A stretch of 64,000 bases of DNA. Origin: Salegentibacter agarivorans. Lineage in GTDB: Bacteria; Bacteroidota; Bacteroidia; Flavobacteriales; Flavobacteriaceae. The DNA lies in assembly GCF_900113135.1 (NCBI RefSeq), contig NZ_FOOH01000008.1:104006-168005 (forward strand), given 5' to 3'. The notes under the pieces were generated by a model, which saw nothing but the letters and a program-made list of their open reading frames with translations, ran no database searches and was not told the DNA's origin. The position numbers and the translations under genes are program-made. This document shows, piece after piece, positions 1 to 9,967 of the stretch (positions are counted from its first letter, which is position 1; the number at the start of each line of letters is the position of its first letter).

Positions 1-986
1 GGAACCAAAATTCCAGAAACATTTTGATTAATACTCTCCCGGCAACCAATGACATCAAATCCAATTACAGGCACTTGCATCGCAGCTGCTTCAATAGCAA
101 CATTTCCAAAACCTTCTCTATGACTTGGAAATGCAAAAATATCTGAAGCAGCATAAAAATCTTCTATATCTTTTTTCCAACCAGCTTCAAATATTTTCGG
201 ATTTTCTTCAATTAACTTTAAAACCTTTGAATCCAAAGGGTCAAATAGATCATATTTTCCTTGAATTAAAAGATAAATATTTGAATGTCGATGCGACAAT
301 TCTTCAAAAGCATATACCAGTTCATTAATGCCTTTATCTTTTCTTATCCTTCCTGAATATAAAATAAGTAAATCCTCTTTATTAAGATTATAATTAGTCC
401 TGATCAGTTCTCCTTTGACAATATTCTGTTGATTTCTTGAAAATTTGCAAATGTCCACCCCATTACTAGAACCTGATCCTATTGTAAAAATTTTTTCTTC
501 CTTGCAGACACCTTTGCTAATAATATCCTTTCTAAGCTCGTGGGAAATACAAAAGACTTTTTTGGAATTTTTACAGACAAATTTTTCTATAAACTCATAA
601 AATTTTCTTTTAAATCCTGTTGAACTTTCATAAGCTCTACCTCGAAGGGTATAAATAATATTTTTATGAAAAGTAATTTTACCAGCTAGCGTACCTATTA
701 AAGAAGCTTTTGGAGTTGAAACACTTATTATATCAAATCTGTTAAATAAAAAGAACCAACTCAAATGGAATAAACTTAAGAGGTCAAGAAATGGGGAAGG
801 GGGTCTTTTTAAGTTAATTACCTTGGTCTTAACCCCATCTTGTCGCAACCAGCTATGTTCTATGCCTTCCGGGGCAATACCTGTCACTTCATATCCATTA
901 GCCATTAAATATTTAAATTGATCTTTATACAGACTATTTAAGTTCATAGCAGAACCTATAACTATACAAATTCTTTTTTTATTCAT
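1..986 (-). CDS. Family 4 glycosyltransferase, 3' end cut by window edge
   Basis: Reading back from an ATG at 984-986 there is an open frame to the left edge, about 328 residues, so the C-terminus is missing. The N-terminus begins MNKKRICIVIGSAMNLNSL. A GT4 donor-site EX7E pattern is visible near the end (EGFGNVAIEA), preceded by an SGRI..DKG segment. It should transfer a sugar from a nucleotide-sugar to a lipid-linked glycan on the cytoplasmic side of the membrane. It is the last visible gene of the minus-strand polysaccharide operon, 26 bases beyond the preceding acyltransferase. The sugar cannot be deduced. Confidence 0.85.
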   Translation of the reverse strand, partial: MNKKRICIVIGSAMNLNSLYKDQFKYLMANGYEVTGIAPEGIEHSWLRQDGVKTKVINLKRPPSPFLDLLSLFHLSWFFLFNRFDIISVSTPKASLIGTLAGKITFHKNIIYTLRGRAYESSTGFKRKFYEFIEKFVCKNSKKVFCISHELRKDIISKGVCKEEKIFTIGSGSSNGVDICKFSRNQQNIVKGELIRTNYNLNKEDLLILYSGRIRKDKGINELVYAFEELSHRHSNIYLLIQGKYDLFDPLDSKVLKLIEENPKIFEAGWKKDIEDFYAASDIFAFPSHREGFGNVAIEAAAMQVPVIGFDVIGCRESINQNVSGILV

Positions 987-1012
987 ACTACTCTGAAATA
1001 TCTTTAATAATC

Positions 1013-1585
1013 CTACTTCCTGGATTTTTCGAATTCTGCTCTGGAAGAAAATGAGGCTTTTGTATCTATATTATCTCTAATAATTTTTGCGGGAACGCCT
1101 CCTACTATTTTATTATCTGGAGTGTTTTTAGTAACCGAAGCATTAGCAGCAATTAAATTTCCCTTTCCAATTTTAACACCACACTTCACTGAAACATGGG
1201 AAGCTAACCAGGAACCTTTTCCGATTAAAACCGGTTTTGCTATACTTCCCCCAAAACGTACTGAATTATTGTTAAAGACATGTTGTGTTGTACTTATAAC
1301 AACATAAGGAGCAAAAATAACTTCATCTTCGATTTTCAAACCCGCCATTGCATTTAACCAGCAACCTTTAGCAATATAAACATGGTCTCCAATTTCTAAA
1401 CCCTGCGGATTATTAATCACAACACCACTGGCAATTGTAAAATTTTTACCACACTTCTTTACAAAAAAGCTTGCCAAAAAGCCTCTCACTCTAATGCTTA
1501 TCCTATTATCGGGAAGTAAGCCTGTTATTAAAAGAACAAACCATAATGGTAGCACATATCTCAATTGATTTTTAAGCTCTCTCAT
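1013..1585 (-). CDS. Hexapeptide-repeat (left-handed beta-helix) acetyltransferase
   Basis: A 190-residue protein with imperfect hexapeptide repeats (for example IEIGDHVYIAKGCW, VLIGKGSWLASHV, VKIGKGNLIAAN) and the closing GGVPAKIIRDN typical of WcaF/maltose O-acetyltransferase-like enzymes. The N-terminus has a short hydrophobic segment (YVLPLWFVLLITG). Known relatives acetylate a sugar of a surface glycan using acetyl-CoA as trimers. Its start overlaps the stop of the upstream glycosyltransferase by 4 bases, so the two are probably translationally coupled. Confidence 0.85.
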   Translation of the reverse strand: MRELKNQLRYVLPLWFVLLITGLLPDNRISIRVRGFLASFFVKKCGKNFTIASGVVINNPQGLEIGDHVYIAKGCWLNAMAGLKIEDEVIFAPYVVISTTQHVFNNNSVRFGGSIAKPVLIGKGSWLASHVSVKCGVKIGKGNLIAANASVTKNTPDNKIVGGVPAKIIRDNIDTKASFSSRAEFEKSRK

Positions 1586-2757
1586 AGAATTTCTCTTAAT
1601 GACTTCAACAATTTGTAACGTTTATTTTGAAGTATCCCATTTTCGAACTCCTTTGCCCTATCTATATTTATTAGACTTATTTGCCCTAACTCCTCAGTAG
1701 AATAATTATTTATTAAACAAGTCAATTTATTAGCTATTTGTTGGTAGTCTCCAACAGTAAATAAATATTCTTCATCTAATAGTTCTGAAATACCGCCTCG
1801 ATTTGAACCTAAACATATAAGTCCTCTTGCCATAGCTTCTATAAGCGCTCTAGGCATTCCCTCATTGAAAGATGGAAGAATAAAAAATTGTGCTTTATCC
1901 AATAATTTTACAATATTATTAAAACCCGTAACCTGGCCATGGAAAACCACCTCGGAAGAAAGTCCTAATTTCTTTACAAATTGTTCGCAAGCATTACTAG
2001 TTGGACCATCACCTACAAAATCCAGTTTAGCCTGTGGATACTTTGCAGAAATTATTTTAAAAGCCTGAATTAAGTCTTTTTGGTTTTTTAATGGAATAAA
2101 AGAACCTATGTGAATTATCCTTATCGATTTTTTGAAATCAAATATTTTAGACCTTTTCAAAATGTATCTACTTTCTAAGCGTATGCTTGAGATAGACTCT
2201 GTAATCTTGTCTTCTTTTATAGGATATTTCTGCTGCAAATGCTTTATACTAACGTAGCTCCCCGTTACTGCATGGTAAACGATCTTTCTTTTTCTATTTT
2301 TCAGAATATGTCCTAAAACCATAATGGGGACCCTCTTGGCTAAGGAATCTTCTGAAGAAATCATAGCATCCTCTGGGTCTCCTATGGATTCAAATATGTA
2401 AGGTAAGTTTCTGGATTTATTCTGACAGAATATTTCCCAGGCCGCCATAGATGGCAATCTAAAACAAAAACTATCTGTATCGAAAATTGCTAATAATTCT
2501 TCTTTTATATAGCGATTAATATTTAGAAACCAATTAAGACCGTGCTCATTGGGAAGGCTAATAAAGTTAATTCCGGGTCCGCTGGATTTAACCCACCTAT
2601 TATCTAAAACCTCCATTTTTTGCACCCTGCAAACAATATCAACCTTATCGAAAACATCCAAATAATTTTTAAAAAAATTATAATCAAAAACGTAGTCATC
2701 AAACATTTCATCTCCATAATTAAAAAATCGATGATCCGTTACAATCGTAATCTTCAT
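1582..2757 (-). CDS. Family 4 glycosyltransferase
   Basis: 391 residues. The C-terminal half is a GT-B Rossmann domain with IHIGSFIPLKNQKDLI, DFVGDGP and the EX7E motif in NEGMPRALIEAMARG, all typical of GT4 enzymes. The N-terminal acceptor domain is divergent. It lies 2 bases from the preceding glycosyltransferase and overlaps the next gene, so it is internal to the polysaccharide operon. Donor and acceptor sugars are unknown. Confidence 0.87.
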   Translation of the reverse strand: MKITIVTDHRFFNYGDEMFDDYVFDYNFFKNYLDVFDKVDIVCRVQKMEVLDNRWVKSSGPGINFISLPNEHGLNWFLNINRYIKEELLAIFDTDSFCFRLPSMAAWEIFCQNKSRNLPYIFESIGDPEDAMISSEDSLAKRVPIMVLGHILKNRKRKIVYHAVTGSYVSIKHLQQKYPIKEDKITESISSIRLESRYILKRSKIFDFKKSIRIIHIGSFIPLKNQKDLIQAFKIISAKYPQAKLDFVGDGPTSNACEQFVKKLGLSSEVVFHGQVTGFNNIVKLLDKAQFFILPSFNEGMPRALIEAMARGLICLGSNRGGISELLDEEYLFTVGDYQQIANKLTCLINNYSTEELGQISLINIDRAKEFENGILQNKRYKLLKSLREIL

Positions 2758-2759
2758 AA

Positions 2760-3842
2760 TTATAGTTTAGAATAAAATTTCTCGAACCACTTTTTTGCAG
2801 AAAAATGGCTAATTGCCCAATCTTTAATTTCCAATCCATTCATTTCGCAGTTCATAATTTTCAATATGGCATCTACAGCGAAATCAATATCAAGAGGAGG
2901 CACAAGCATAGGATGTAGTTTTTTGGGTACAGTTTCCTTTATTGGAGCAATATCTGAAGCTACAAAAGGAACTCCTGCGATCATCGCTTCAATTAAGGCG
3001 TTGGGTTGACCTTCATTAATAGAAGGAAAATAAAAGCAATTTAAGCTATTCAGAACCTTAATTACATCTTGCCGGTAGCCCATTAATTTTATTTGACGAG
3101 CCAAACCTTCTTCTTCCACTCGTGCTTTTAGTTGCTTATCAACATCTTTACCACACAGAATGAAATATACATTCACCTGTCTTTTACAAAGTGCGACAGC
3201 GACCTCTATAATCGTATTGTGGTTTTTAGCTTCGTTGAACCTGCCTATATGCCCCACCACAAAACCATCACTTGGAATTTCTAGTTTTTCCCTTAAATTT
3301 TCATCGCTATTTAAAAACTCAGAAGCCCTGATGCCATTATAGATTACTTCAAATCTGGAATCTTTTTCCCAACTTCCTTCGTGAAAAAAATTCATGGCTG
3401 CTTTAGAATTAGCAAGAATATCGGTAGCTACCAAAGGCAACTGACTATTGATGACCTTATTATATAGCAATTTTACAGGTGTTTCTTTAAACCTGTTATT
3501 TGATCCTCTATGGAAAGCGATTCTTTTTTCTATCCCGGACAAACGAGCTAAATATAGCGGAATAGTAGCGAAGTTACCGGTGAAATCGCACACCGATTCG
3601 AAACCACCCCTGGTAAAAATTTGATATAAGAGATAAAATTTTAATGGATTAAAGTATCCTATTTTTATAGGAATAATATTAGCTCCCAACTCGTCAAAAT
3701 CATTTTTCAAATCTCCCGCATAACCCCCTTTACAGACCACAGTGGCCTGAATATTGTCTTTATAAAAGCTAATAAACCTTAACAAGTAATTTTCAAGTCC
3801 CCCTGCGTTTAGCCCCGTAACTAAAAATGCTACTTTTTTCAT
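2760..3842 (-). CDS. Family 4 glycosyltransferase
   Basis: 360 residues with the start typical of GT4 enzymes (VAFLVTGLNAGGLENYLLRF), a VVGHIGRFNEAKNH segment beginning the donor domain, and the EX7E motif in NEGQPNALIEAM. Relatives build capsule or exopolysaccharide repeat units on undecaprenyl phosphate. The stop codon abuts the next gene at 2757 and the start abuts the polymerase-like gene end at 3843, showing tight operon packing. Confidence 0.88.
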   Translation of the reverse strand: MKKVAFLVTGLNAGGLENYLLRFISFYKDNIQATVVCKGGYAGDLKNDFDELGANIIPIKIGYFNPLKFYLLYQIFTRGGFESVCDFTGNFATIPLYLARLSGIEKRIAFHRGSNNRFKETPVKLLYNKVINSQLPLVATDILANSKAAMNFFHEGSWEKDSRFEVIYNGIRASEFLNSDENLREKLEIPSDGFVVGHIGRFNEAKNHNTIIEVAVALCKRQVNVYFILCGKDVDKQLKARVEEEGLARQIKLMGYRQDVIKVLNSLNCFYFPSINEGQPNALIEAMIAGVPFVASDIAPIKETVPKKLHPMLVPPLDIDFAVDAILKIMNCEMNGLEIKDWAISHFSAKKWFEKFYSKL

Positions 3843-5039
3843 TTATAAGCTTAAGAAATCTTGAGGAGTTATTTCCCGAAAGAACATAAAAAACGAGGAT
3901 AAAGAATATAAGGTTAAATAGCTGGCTTCAAGATTATAACGTAGTATAATTAAATTGGAAACTAAGTTTAATACCAATAATCCCATTGTAATTAAGATGG
4001 GTCTTAAAGATTGGCTTTCACGATACTCATAAATTAGCAGTAAGACAAAAATTACTTTTACAAGGATTAAATATCTAGAGTAGACATTGGTAATTGAATA
4101 AAACAAGTTTACCACGCCAAAGCTTAAGAATAACAAATTTCTAAAAAGGGATTTTCTTTTAATAGTAAAAATTAAAAACATATAGGCATAAATACTCCAG
4201 GCTATAGAAAAGAAATATACAAGAATGTAATTTGGTGAGCCTTCTCTGATCCCTCGCTGAACAAAATCCTGTCCTTCCAAATATAATTCTGCTTTTTTGG
4301 CATAACTTCCTGTAAAATCTAAAAAGCTGAAAATCGATACAACATCTTCTTTAGGTAGTACAAATGCTATAAATGACGCCAAGAAAAAAATCTTATATAG
4401 ATTATAATTTTTCGGAAAATAATATAGAATAAAATATATAGGAATAAATAGTGCAGTACTGAAATGAGTAAACAATGCAGCAATCAATAATAATATCGCA
4501 CGAAAGTTATTTCCTTTAAATAAACCATTATAAAAAGCTAATAAAACCCAGGCAGCCCCAAAATAAAAGCGAATTCCCGATAGTAAATGATCTAGTGAGA
4601 AGGAAAATAAAACAATCAGAAAACATAAAAAATAGCTCCTCTTTGTGAAATTAAAATTTTCGGTAAGCTTATTAAAAAGATAAAAACAAACTCCAACGGT
4701 AAAGGAGGTAACGCTAAATAATAGCAACTGTAGATATAAACCTGATTTAGCGGTCAAATAGACCAAAAAATGAAGTATAAAATCTGGCCTGTTATGAACA
4801 CCTAGATATTTGATAAAATCTTTAAAATCAAATCTTTGAAACTCAATATACATCTCAAAATATCTTGCCCTATCGTTAGAGACGCTTGGTATATATAAGT
4901 AACTCAAAAAACCAAAAATGAGGATCAATAAGTAGATACTAAATTGAGATTTTTTATAAACCCCATATAGTATAGCAGGCAAGGTCAGAAACGGACTTGC
5001 AATAAAAAAGACAGTTTTGGCCAATTTGTCTTCTTTCAT
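3843..5039 (-). CDS. EpsG-like polysaccharide polymerase (multi-pass membrane protein)
   Basis: About 398 residues with roughly ten hydrophobic segments and a large loop holding RARYFEMY, features of the EpsG/Wzy-type polymerases that join glycan repeat units in the periplasm. The open frame extends to 5111, but I chose the ATG at 5037-5039 (MKEDKLAKTVFF) because the longer form would overlap the upstream gene by about 70 bases and adds a charged non-family leader. With this start the gene begins 1 base after the upstream stop. Polymerases of this type diverge quickly, so the assignment rests on topology and context. Confidence 0.72.
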   Translation of the reverse strand: MKEDKLAKTVFFIASPFLTLPAILYGVYKKSQFSIYLLILIFGFLSYLYIPSVSNDRARYFEMYIEFQRFDFKDFIKYLGVHNRPDFILHFLVYLTAKSGLYLQLLLFSVTSFTVGVCFYLFNKLTENFNFTKRSYFLCFLIVLFSFSLDHLLSGIRFYFGAAWVLLAFYNGLFKGNNFRAILLLIAALFTHFSTALFIPIYFILYYFPKNYNLYKIFFLASFIAFVLPKEDVVSIFSFLDFTGSYAKKAELYLEGQDFVQRGIREGSPNYILVYFFSIAWSIYAYMFLIFTIKRKSLFRNLLFLSFGVVNLFYSITNVYSRYLILVKVIFVLLLIYEYRESQSLRPILITMGLLVLNLVSNLIILRYNLEASYLTLYSLSSFFMFFREITPQDFLSL

Positions 5040-5040
5040 A

Positions 5041-5556
5041 CTATTTTTGAATAAACTTTGAGTCCTCCATGGACAATAAAAAATTCTTTTTTTCCTTAAA
5101 ATCCATTCCATAAGTTGGTAAACTTATTTTTTGAATTTTATCCACGAATGTTTTGGTTTCTCCTACAATTTTCGCCGGATTTCCTGCTACAATTAAACCA
5201 GCTTCTACAGTTTTAGTTACTACAGAACCGGCACCGACGATTACGTCGTCACCAATTTTTACTCCAGCCATTATTTTGCTATCAGCACCTATGTATGTAT
5301 AATTTCCGATTTCTATTTTACCAAAATAATCCAGCTTTTGATGTTTTTTCCTCTGGGACCATAAACCTCCATGGGTGTAAAAAGAAACATCTTTGGCAAT
5401 TCGACAATGATCACCTATAGAAATAAGATAGGCTTCTGAGGAGAATTTCTTAGTCGAAATTAAACAACCAGTGCCTATTGTAACTCCTACATGTCTTGCA
5501 TATTTTTCTGGTGACCAAAAAGTTTTTTTATAAAAATTAAATATTCTACGTATCAC
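5041..5556 (-). CDS. Hexapeptide-repeat acyltransferase
   Basis: 171 residues of left-handed beta-helix repeats (IGDHCRIAKDVSFY, IGNYTYIGADSKIMAGVKIGDDVIVGAGSVV), ending AGNPAKIVGETKTF as in WbbJ/LbetaH acetyltransferases. The conserved-position histidine is likely in SFYTHGG. It should O- or N-acetylate a sugar of the same glycan. The start overlaps the flippase stop by 4 bases (translation coupling), and the downstream polymerase starts immediately after its stop. Confidence 0.85.
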   Translation of the reverse strand: MIRRIFNFYKKTFWSPEKYARHVGVTIGTGCLISTKKFSSEAYLISIGDHCRIAKDVSFYTHGGLWSQRKKHQKLDYFGKIEIGNYTYIGADSKIMAGVKIGDDVIVGAGSVVTKTVEAGLIVAGNPAKIVGETKTFVDKIQKISLPTYGMDFKEKKNFLLSMEDSKFIQK

Positions 5557-6998
5557 TTTTTTATAGTTTTGAATACAGCTATTACATCTTTTTCTAGCTT
5601 TGATACTTGAAATATTCTAATGGAAAATATGAAAATAAACAGCAAAACGGGGATTAGGTAGAAAGATTCATGATTTTCAAACTCAAAGCTTCTATTCAAG
5701 AAAGATCCTATTAAAGCCGTACCGATTCCAATTAGAGCTACTTTTACTACCAAAATTATTTCGTGCCAGGAAAAATTATTTTGCACCTTACGGGATTCAT
5801 AATAATTGATGAAAAAGCTAATAATACTAGTAACTAAAAATCCATATAAAAGAATTTCAATACTTTTAGAAAATACTCCTACAAATATTGATACGCTCTG
5901 AATTGACTTCTTAATGATTTCTAGATAAAGGATTTTCTCGGTTCTATCAAATACTTTAAAAATCACCCTATTAAACATTTCTTGCATATAGAAAAAGGAT
6001 GAAACGATTAAAATTTGAATATAGAATACAGCTCCCAACCATTTTTCTCCGTATAACAGTAAAGTGATGTTTTGAGCATAAAAATAAATTAACAAACAAA
6101 TAAGACCTACCGTTATAGTAAATAATTTAACTATGCGGAGATAATATTTATTAAATTGTTTGGAGTCATCCTGCAATTTGGATAAAGATGAAAAAACAAC
6201 TCCCAAGGTTGTTGATTTTATGATCTTAATCGGTACTTCCTGTATTTTTTTACCCTGATAATAAAAACCAGTTTGGCTTATTGCGAAATATTTCCCAAGA
6301 ATTAACTGATAAATATTGTCAAAGACGGAATTAATAAGAGAGGCTAAAGTAGTGTTTACTCCAAACTTATATAAATTCAGAAAGGATGTTTTACTAAAAA
6401 TAATTTTTGATACTGGTCCTTCAAAAACCCATAATAACACTGTTAGAAGGAATGCTGTTACGATATGCATAATAACAATAGCCCATACTCCCCAATTATA
6501 AAAAGCCAATACAACACCTATTGTTGATGCAGTAAATATTGCAACGAACTCATAAGATGCTTTCTTTTTAAATTTTAAATGTTTTACCAGTTTTGCGTTC
6601 TGAATTATTTGAAAAGCATTGATCAAAATGACGCTAGATGTGACTATCAAAATATTCTTTAGTTCTTGATCGTCATAAAAATCCGCAATAACTCCCGAGA
6701 ATCCTATTAGAAGCATCATTAAGGCAATTGAAACCCCTAAGTTAAAAATGAAAACCGTCGAGTAATCTCTTTCGGTAGCGTCATTTTTTCTTATTAAAGC
6801 CCCTGATAAGCCTGATTCAGTTAAAACCTTAGCGGTCACAATAAAAAACATTATTATCCCTACCTGCCCAAATTCATAAGGAGAAAGGAGTCTCGCAAGA
6901 ATAATATTTGCGACAAGTCCGATAAACATATAACCAAATTGACCAAAAAAAGACCAAAAAAAACCATTAACAATATCTCTTTTAAAAGCTTTAGTCAT
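5553..6998 (-). CDS. Polysaccharide flippase, WzxC/MOP superfamily
   Basis: 481 residues and about 14 hydrophobic segments. The N-terminus (NGFFWSFFGQFGYMFIGLVANIILARLLSPYEFG) is characteristic of WzxC-like lipopolysaccharide/exopolysaccharide flippases in the MOP superfamily, which move undecaprenyl-linked oligosaccharide across the inner membrane. It is the first gene of the visible operon. Together with the polymerase, three glycosyltransferases and two acyltransferases it suggests a Wzx/Wzy-dependent pathway. Confidence 0.88.
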   Translation of the reverse strand: MTKAFKRDIVNGFFWSFFGQFGYMFIGLVANIILARLLSPYEFGQVGIIMFFIVTAKVLTESGLSGALIRKNDATERDYSTVFIFNLGVSIALMMLLIGFSGVIADFYDDQELKNILIVTSSVILINAFQIIQNAKLVKHLKFKKKASYEFVAIFTASTIGVVLAFYNWGVWAIVIMHIVTAFLLTVLLWVFEGPVSKIIFSKTSFLNLYKFGVNTTLASLINSVFDNIYQLILGKYFAISQTGFYYQGKKIQEVPIKIIKSTTLGVVFSSLSKLQDDSKQFNKYYLRIVKLFTITVGLICLLIYFYAQNITLLLYGEKWLGAVFYIQILIVSSFFYMQEMFNRVIFKVFDRTEKILYLEIIKKSIQSVSIFVGVFSKSIEILLYGFLVTSIISFFINYYESRKVQNNFSWHEIILVVKVALIGIGTALIGSFLNRSFEFENHESFYLIPVLLFIFIFSIRIFQVSKLEKDVIAVFKTIKK

Positions 6999-7787
6999 TT
7001 TAAAATCAAAATAAATTTTATCCTACAAAACATTGAAATTTCCAAACTTCTTTTCAACGGTAAGAGTAAATAAAATAACTCATCAATAGCGGGCTACACC
7101 CTCCCAGATTCTGTTTCAAACTAAGGCCTAGCTCAGTTCTCCTTTGTTTTTTGGTGTATATCGTAGGAATATGGTATATAAACGAAACCTTTAGATCCGG
7201 TGAAGTTTCAATGTGTGAAATTTGAGAATTATGTTTAACTAAATATTATTGCAAATACTTTTAAAACAAGAGCGTGGCTATAAACATTTTTTCAAATGTT
7301 TCCTTTTAGCAATTTTAGCTTTGGCTTTTCTCCGACGGAATACGGATATGAACTAGATCATAAAGACTTTAGTTCTTCTGCAGTTGAAGGGCATTGCAGA
7401 AGTTTCGGTTTGTTCGTCGATGGCCTTTATTTTTACGACCAAAGAAAATAGATTTGTGTTTCTATAATGAGTTATTATTTTCACACTTAGAGATACTGAT
7501 ACCAACTATTGATAATTTGGGAACTGAATACGGCTTCGCCACAGTGAGTCACATTTGACTCTCGCTAAATCCTAAATTGATGTTAAACTTTCTTAGACCT
7601 ATTGCCAATATTAACGAAGACAATTTGAAAAAAATTATAGGAAACATTAGTGAATAGGGCTCTCCATTGATTGCGCAAATATAATACGCCTCAAAAGGCA
7701 CAGACAAGCTTTATTTGTTAATTTTTTTAAGAATTGTACACCATCAGAAATTAATTCTTTGTTCACTTGAAGGAATTGCATCAGAAA
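6999..7787. other. Gene-poor spacer upstream of the polysaccharide operon
   Basis: About 790 bases with no reading frame I can support. A duplicated string catcagaaatta occurs near 7743 and 7780. The promoter of the minus-strand glycan operon must lie near 7000-7100, but I see no convincing TAnnTTTG element. Short frame-broken stretches around 7300-7650 may be decayed coding sequence. Confidence 0.5.
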
Positions 7788-7967
7788 TTATGGAAATTTA
7801 TTTTCTTCAACAATATATTGCCCTTCGGTAGACTTTAGTTTCCATTGTAGGCTAACAAATTCGTAAGACTTTACCTGAGGTTCCTCTTCAAATAAAGAAT
7901 CGTCATTACTGCAGGTTGCAAATCCAACTGATAAAACTAATCCGAGAACTAATCTGCTAAACTTCAT
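7788..7967 (-). CDS. Small predicted lipoprotein
   Basis: 59 residues from the ATG at 7965-7967 (MKFSRLVLGLVLSVGFATC). A longer frame to 8042 exists, but the chosen start gives a signal peptide ending in a lipobox-like cysteine followed by SNDD, typical of Bacteroidota lipoproteins. The rest is a short acidic and polar tail. It may be a truncated remnant of a longer lipoprotein. Function unknown. Confidence 0.5.
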   Translation of the reverse strand: MKFSRLVLGLVLSVGFATCSNDDSLFEEEPQVKSYEFVSLQWKLKSTEGQYIVEENKFP

Positions 7968-8133
7968 TGTTTTCGTTTTAAGTAGAAATAATTTTCGCTT
8001 TTTTACAGTGAAATTTTCTTTCTGTTTTCCGGTTCCACTCAATAAGTGTAATTTGTTTGCAATTTGTGACAGAATTTAAAAATAATCGGTAGTTAATTTT
8101 AAAATTGGTATTCCATGGAGTATTATTTTTATG

Positions 8134-8592
8134 TTATGCTCGTCTCTGGTTGAAGATTCTCACTTCTATGTTTTTATTAGCTTCAGCCTTTGGAACGAGG
8201 ACGTGATAGGTGATAACAGGTGCTATCATCGCATCATTTTGAATAAATGTTACATATAAATTCCGACCCTCTGTACAGCTTTCGATAAAAGAATAATCTA
8301 TAGCATCATTTCCCGAGGTGAGCTGAACCTTCCCGATGATCAAATCGAAATTTGTAAAATCAATTAGTGTTGGATCACAGGTTCCGGTAATCTTATCTTC
8401 GTATTCTGCAATGTTAGTAATGAGCTGAAACTCCTCTGTAGTAGAGATATCTAAACTGTATCTGGTATCATTACATGCATATTCTTCTTCCATGCTGGTA
8501 ATCGCAATTCTAGAGTTTTCACAGGAGTCATCTGAATTACAGCTTAAAAGAAAACATAATGCCATACACAGCATCCAAAAATAATGTTTCAT
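8134..8592 (-). CDS. Predicted lipoprotein of unknown function
   Basis: 152 residues from the ATG at 8590-8592 (MKHYFWMLCMALCFLLSCNSDD). The signal peptide ends in the lipobox LLSC, and the following SDD resembles an export-favourable acidic stretch. The mature part contains further cysteines (residues in SCEN, YACND, GTCD, ESCTE), possibly disulfide-bonded, and a beta-rich pattern. I do not recognise the family. The longer frame to 8625 would spoil the signal peptide. Confidence 0.65.
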   Translation of the reverse strand: MKHYFWMLCMALCFLLSCNSDDSCENSRIAITSMEEEYACNDTRYSLDISTTEEFQLITNIAEYEDKITGTCDPTLIDFTNFDLIIGKVQLTSGNDAIDYSFIESCTEGRNLYVTFIQNDAMIAPVITYHVLVPKAEANKNIEVRIFNQRRA

Positions 8593-8867
8593 TCGGTTAT
8601 TTATTTTATAGATGCGCAAATGCAAAAAAGGTTGCGTTAAAACTTGGATGAATTTACTTTTTTAGCTTAGGGTGGAGGTGTGGGGGCTTGTACTTCCGAT
8701 TGCATGTAAGTTGGTTAGTATAACAGCTTCTTAGCTTTATCCTTAAAACTGCTAAGGATGGAGAAAAGCTTAAAAATATCAAGATACCACCTGCCTATTA
8801 ATTTTAAAGCAGGCATATAATTTAAAATAGGAGAACTTCTATTAAAATTTGTCAATTCGCTCTCCCT

Positions 8868-9105
8868 GATGTAAGAGAAGAGATCAATATCCAACTCGAG
8901 TAGGACATCGCCGCCCTAGGGGAAGTAAAAATTAACGCCGGAAATTATAATTATACTACGGAAAGAGAAGGCACTGGAAGTATAGCCAAAGTAACCGGGG
9001 CAGATATTGAGGTGCAGCCAATTGTAAACCCAATACAAGCCTTGCAGGAAGAATGACAGGAGTTGAAAATCACTTAAACCGGAGGCGCACCTGGTAAAAA
9101 CATAT
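8868..9105 (+). pseudogene. SusC/RagA fragment (decayed)
   Basis: Translation gives REEINIQLE, then a stop, then DIAALGEVKINAG, GTGSIAKVTGADIE and NPIQALQ. These match the INIQLEEDIAALGEVQINAG and GSISRVTSEDIE segment of the intact SusC at 11479, around residues 112-170. A frame change then leads into GRMTGVE. So this is the junction of the carboxypeptidase-like and plug domains of a second SusC gene, with the remainder gone. It suggests a former tandem SusC copy about 2.6 kb before the surviving one. Confidence 0.85.
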
Positions 9106-9532
9106 AGTGCTTAAAGTATATACAGGAATGTGATAGACCTCAGGTCTTTCCAATATTTTTTAACAGTATAATAATGAGGACCAAATCTATCTGCTGTTTT
9201 CCTAGGTTTTTAATGTTATCTCTTATAAGTTCTGCAATTTTGTTTAATTCAAGTACTGTGATGCCTCCCTAAAGGTTTCACTCATACAAGAAGTCCGTCA
9301 ATTTTCCCTATGAGTTGGGCTTGGCCGCCCACTAACTATTATTTTCCTATCGCTCCAACCGGCTCCACTTTCATAACCTCAACTATTTTTCCTTTAGAAG
9401 TATCCCCACCTGGTGGGTGTTTCATAAATCTTCAAGCAAGGCATTACTTGATTCCCAGCCTTATAATTTAATGCCTACTCCATACTCAAATAATCATTTT
9501 AATAGCTGTTTCCATTATTTAGATTTCTTTAC
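9106..9532. other. Spacer with no recognisable gene
   Basis: No supported open frame on either strand. Stretches such as 9290-9430 look as if they might be decayed coding sequence, but I could not assign them. Confidence 0.4.
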
Positions 9533-9967
9533 TTACACAACTACAAAACCTTCCCCATAGGCATCTTCTTCAGTAAGAAAAACCCCATCTAAAACCTCCA
9601 AGGCTTTGGATTCTTCATTTAGGTAAAAGTAAAAGCATTTTGTTCCTTCTTTTTCCAGGTAGGCTGCATTTGTTTCTTTGAGAATAGCCCCGGAAACCGC
9701 GCAGTCCTTCTTTTGACCATCATCAAATTTTAATCTTAATATATGCACATTATCAATTTCCTTTTGAAGCTGTGTTCCATCTTCCAATTCTGCTATTAAT
9801 TTAAAAGGTTCTTCAGGTTTTGAAACCTCAATAACGTCAGGAACCTCAAAGGACTGTTCCCAATGGTACTTACTGTTATTCTCACTTTCTTTTCCAAGAT
9901 GAAATTGGTCGGCAAATTCCTGGGAATAGTCTTCGTTAATGCATTTAAAGTTTAGTTGAATTTTCAT
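9533..9967 (-). CDS. Hypothetical protein
   Basis: 144 residues from the ATG at 9965-9967 (MKIQLNFKCINEDYSQEF). The upstream extension to 10108 looks like non-coding read-through. The protein is acidic with no signal peptide or membrane segment, and ends AYGEGFVVV. I do not recognise a family. It is downstream of the XRE regulator gene on the same strand with a gap of about 240 bases. Confidence 0.55.
   Translation of the reverse strand: MKIQLNFKCINEDYSQEFADQFHLGKESENNSKYHWEQSFEVPDVIEVSKPEEPFKLIAELEDGTQLQKEIDNVHILRLKFDDGQKKDCAVSGAILKETNAAYLEKEGTKCFYFYLNEESKALEVLDGVFLTEEDAYGEGFVVV

Noticed and set aside
125..328. 67-residue plus-strand frame
   Set aside because: Lies wholly opposite the glycosyltransferase at 1-986, which has clear family motifs, and has no start-site or protein features of its own.
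7298..7451. Short plus-strand frame starting ATG TTT CCT in the spacer
   Set aside because: A careful count puts a stop after 18 codons; no good evidence for a protein.
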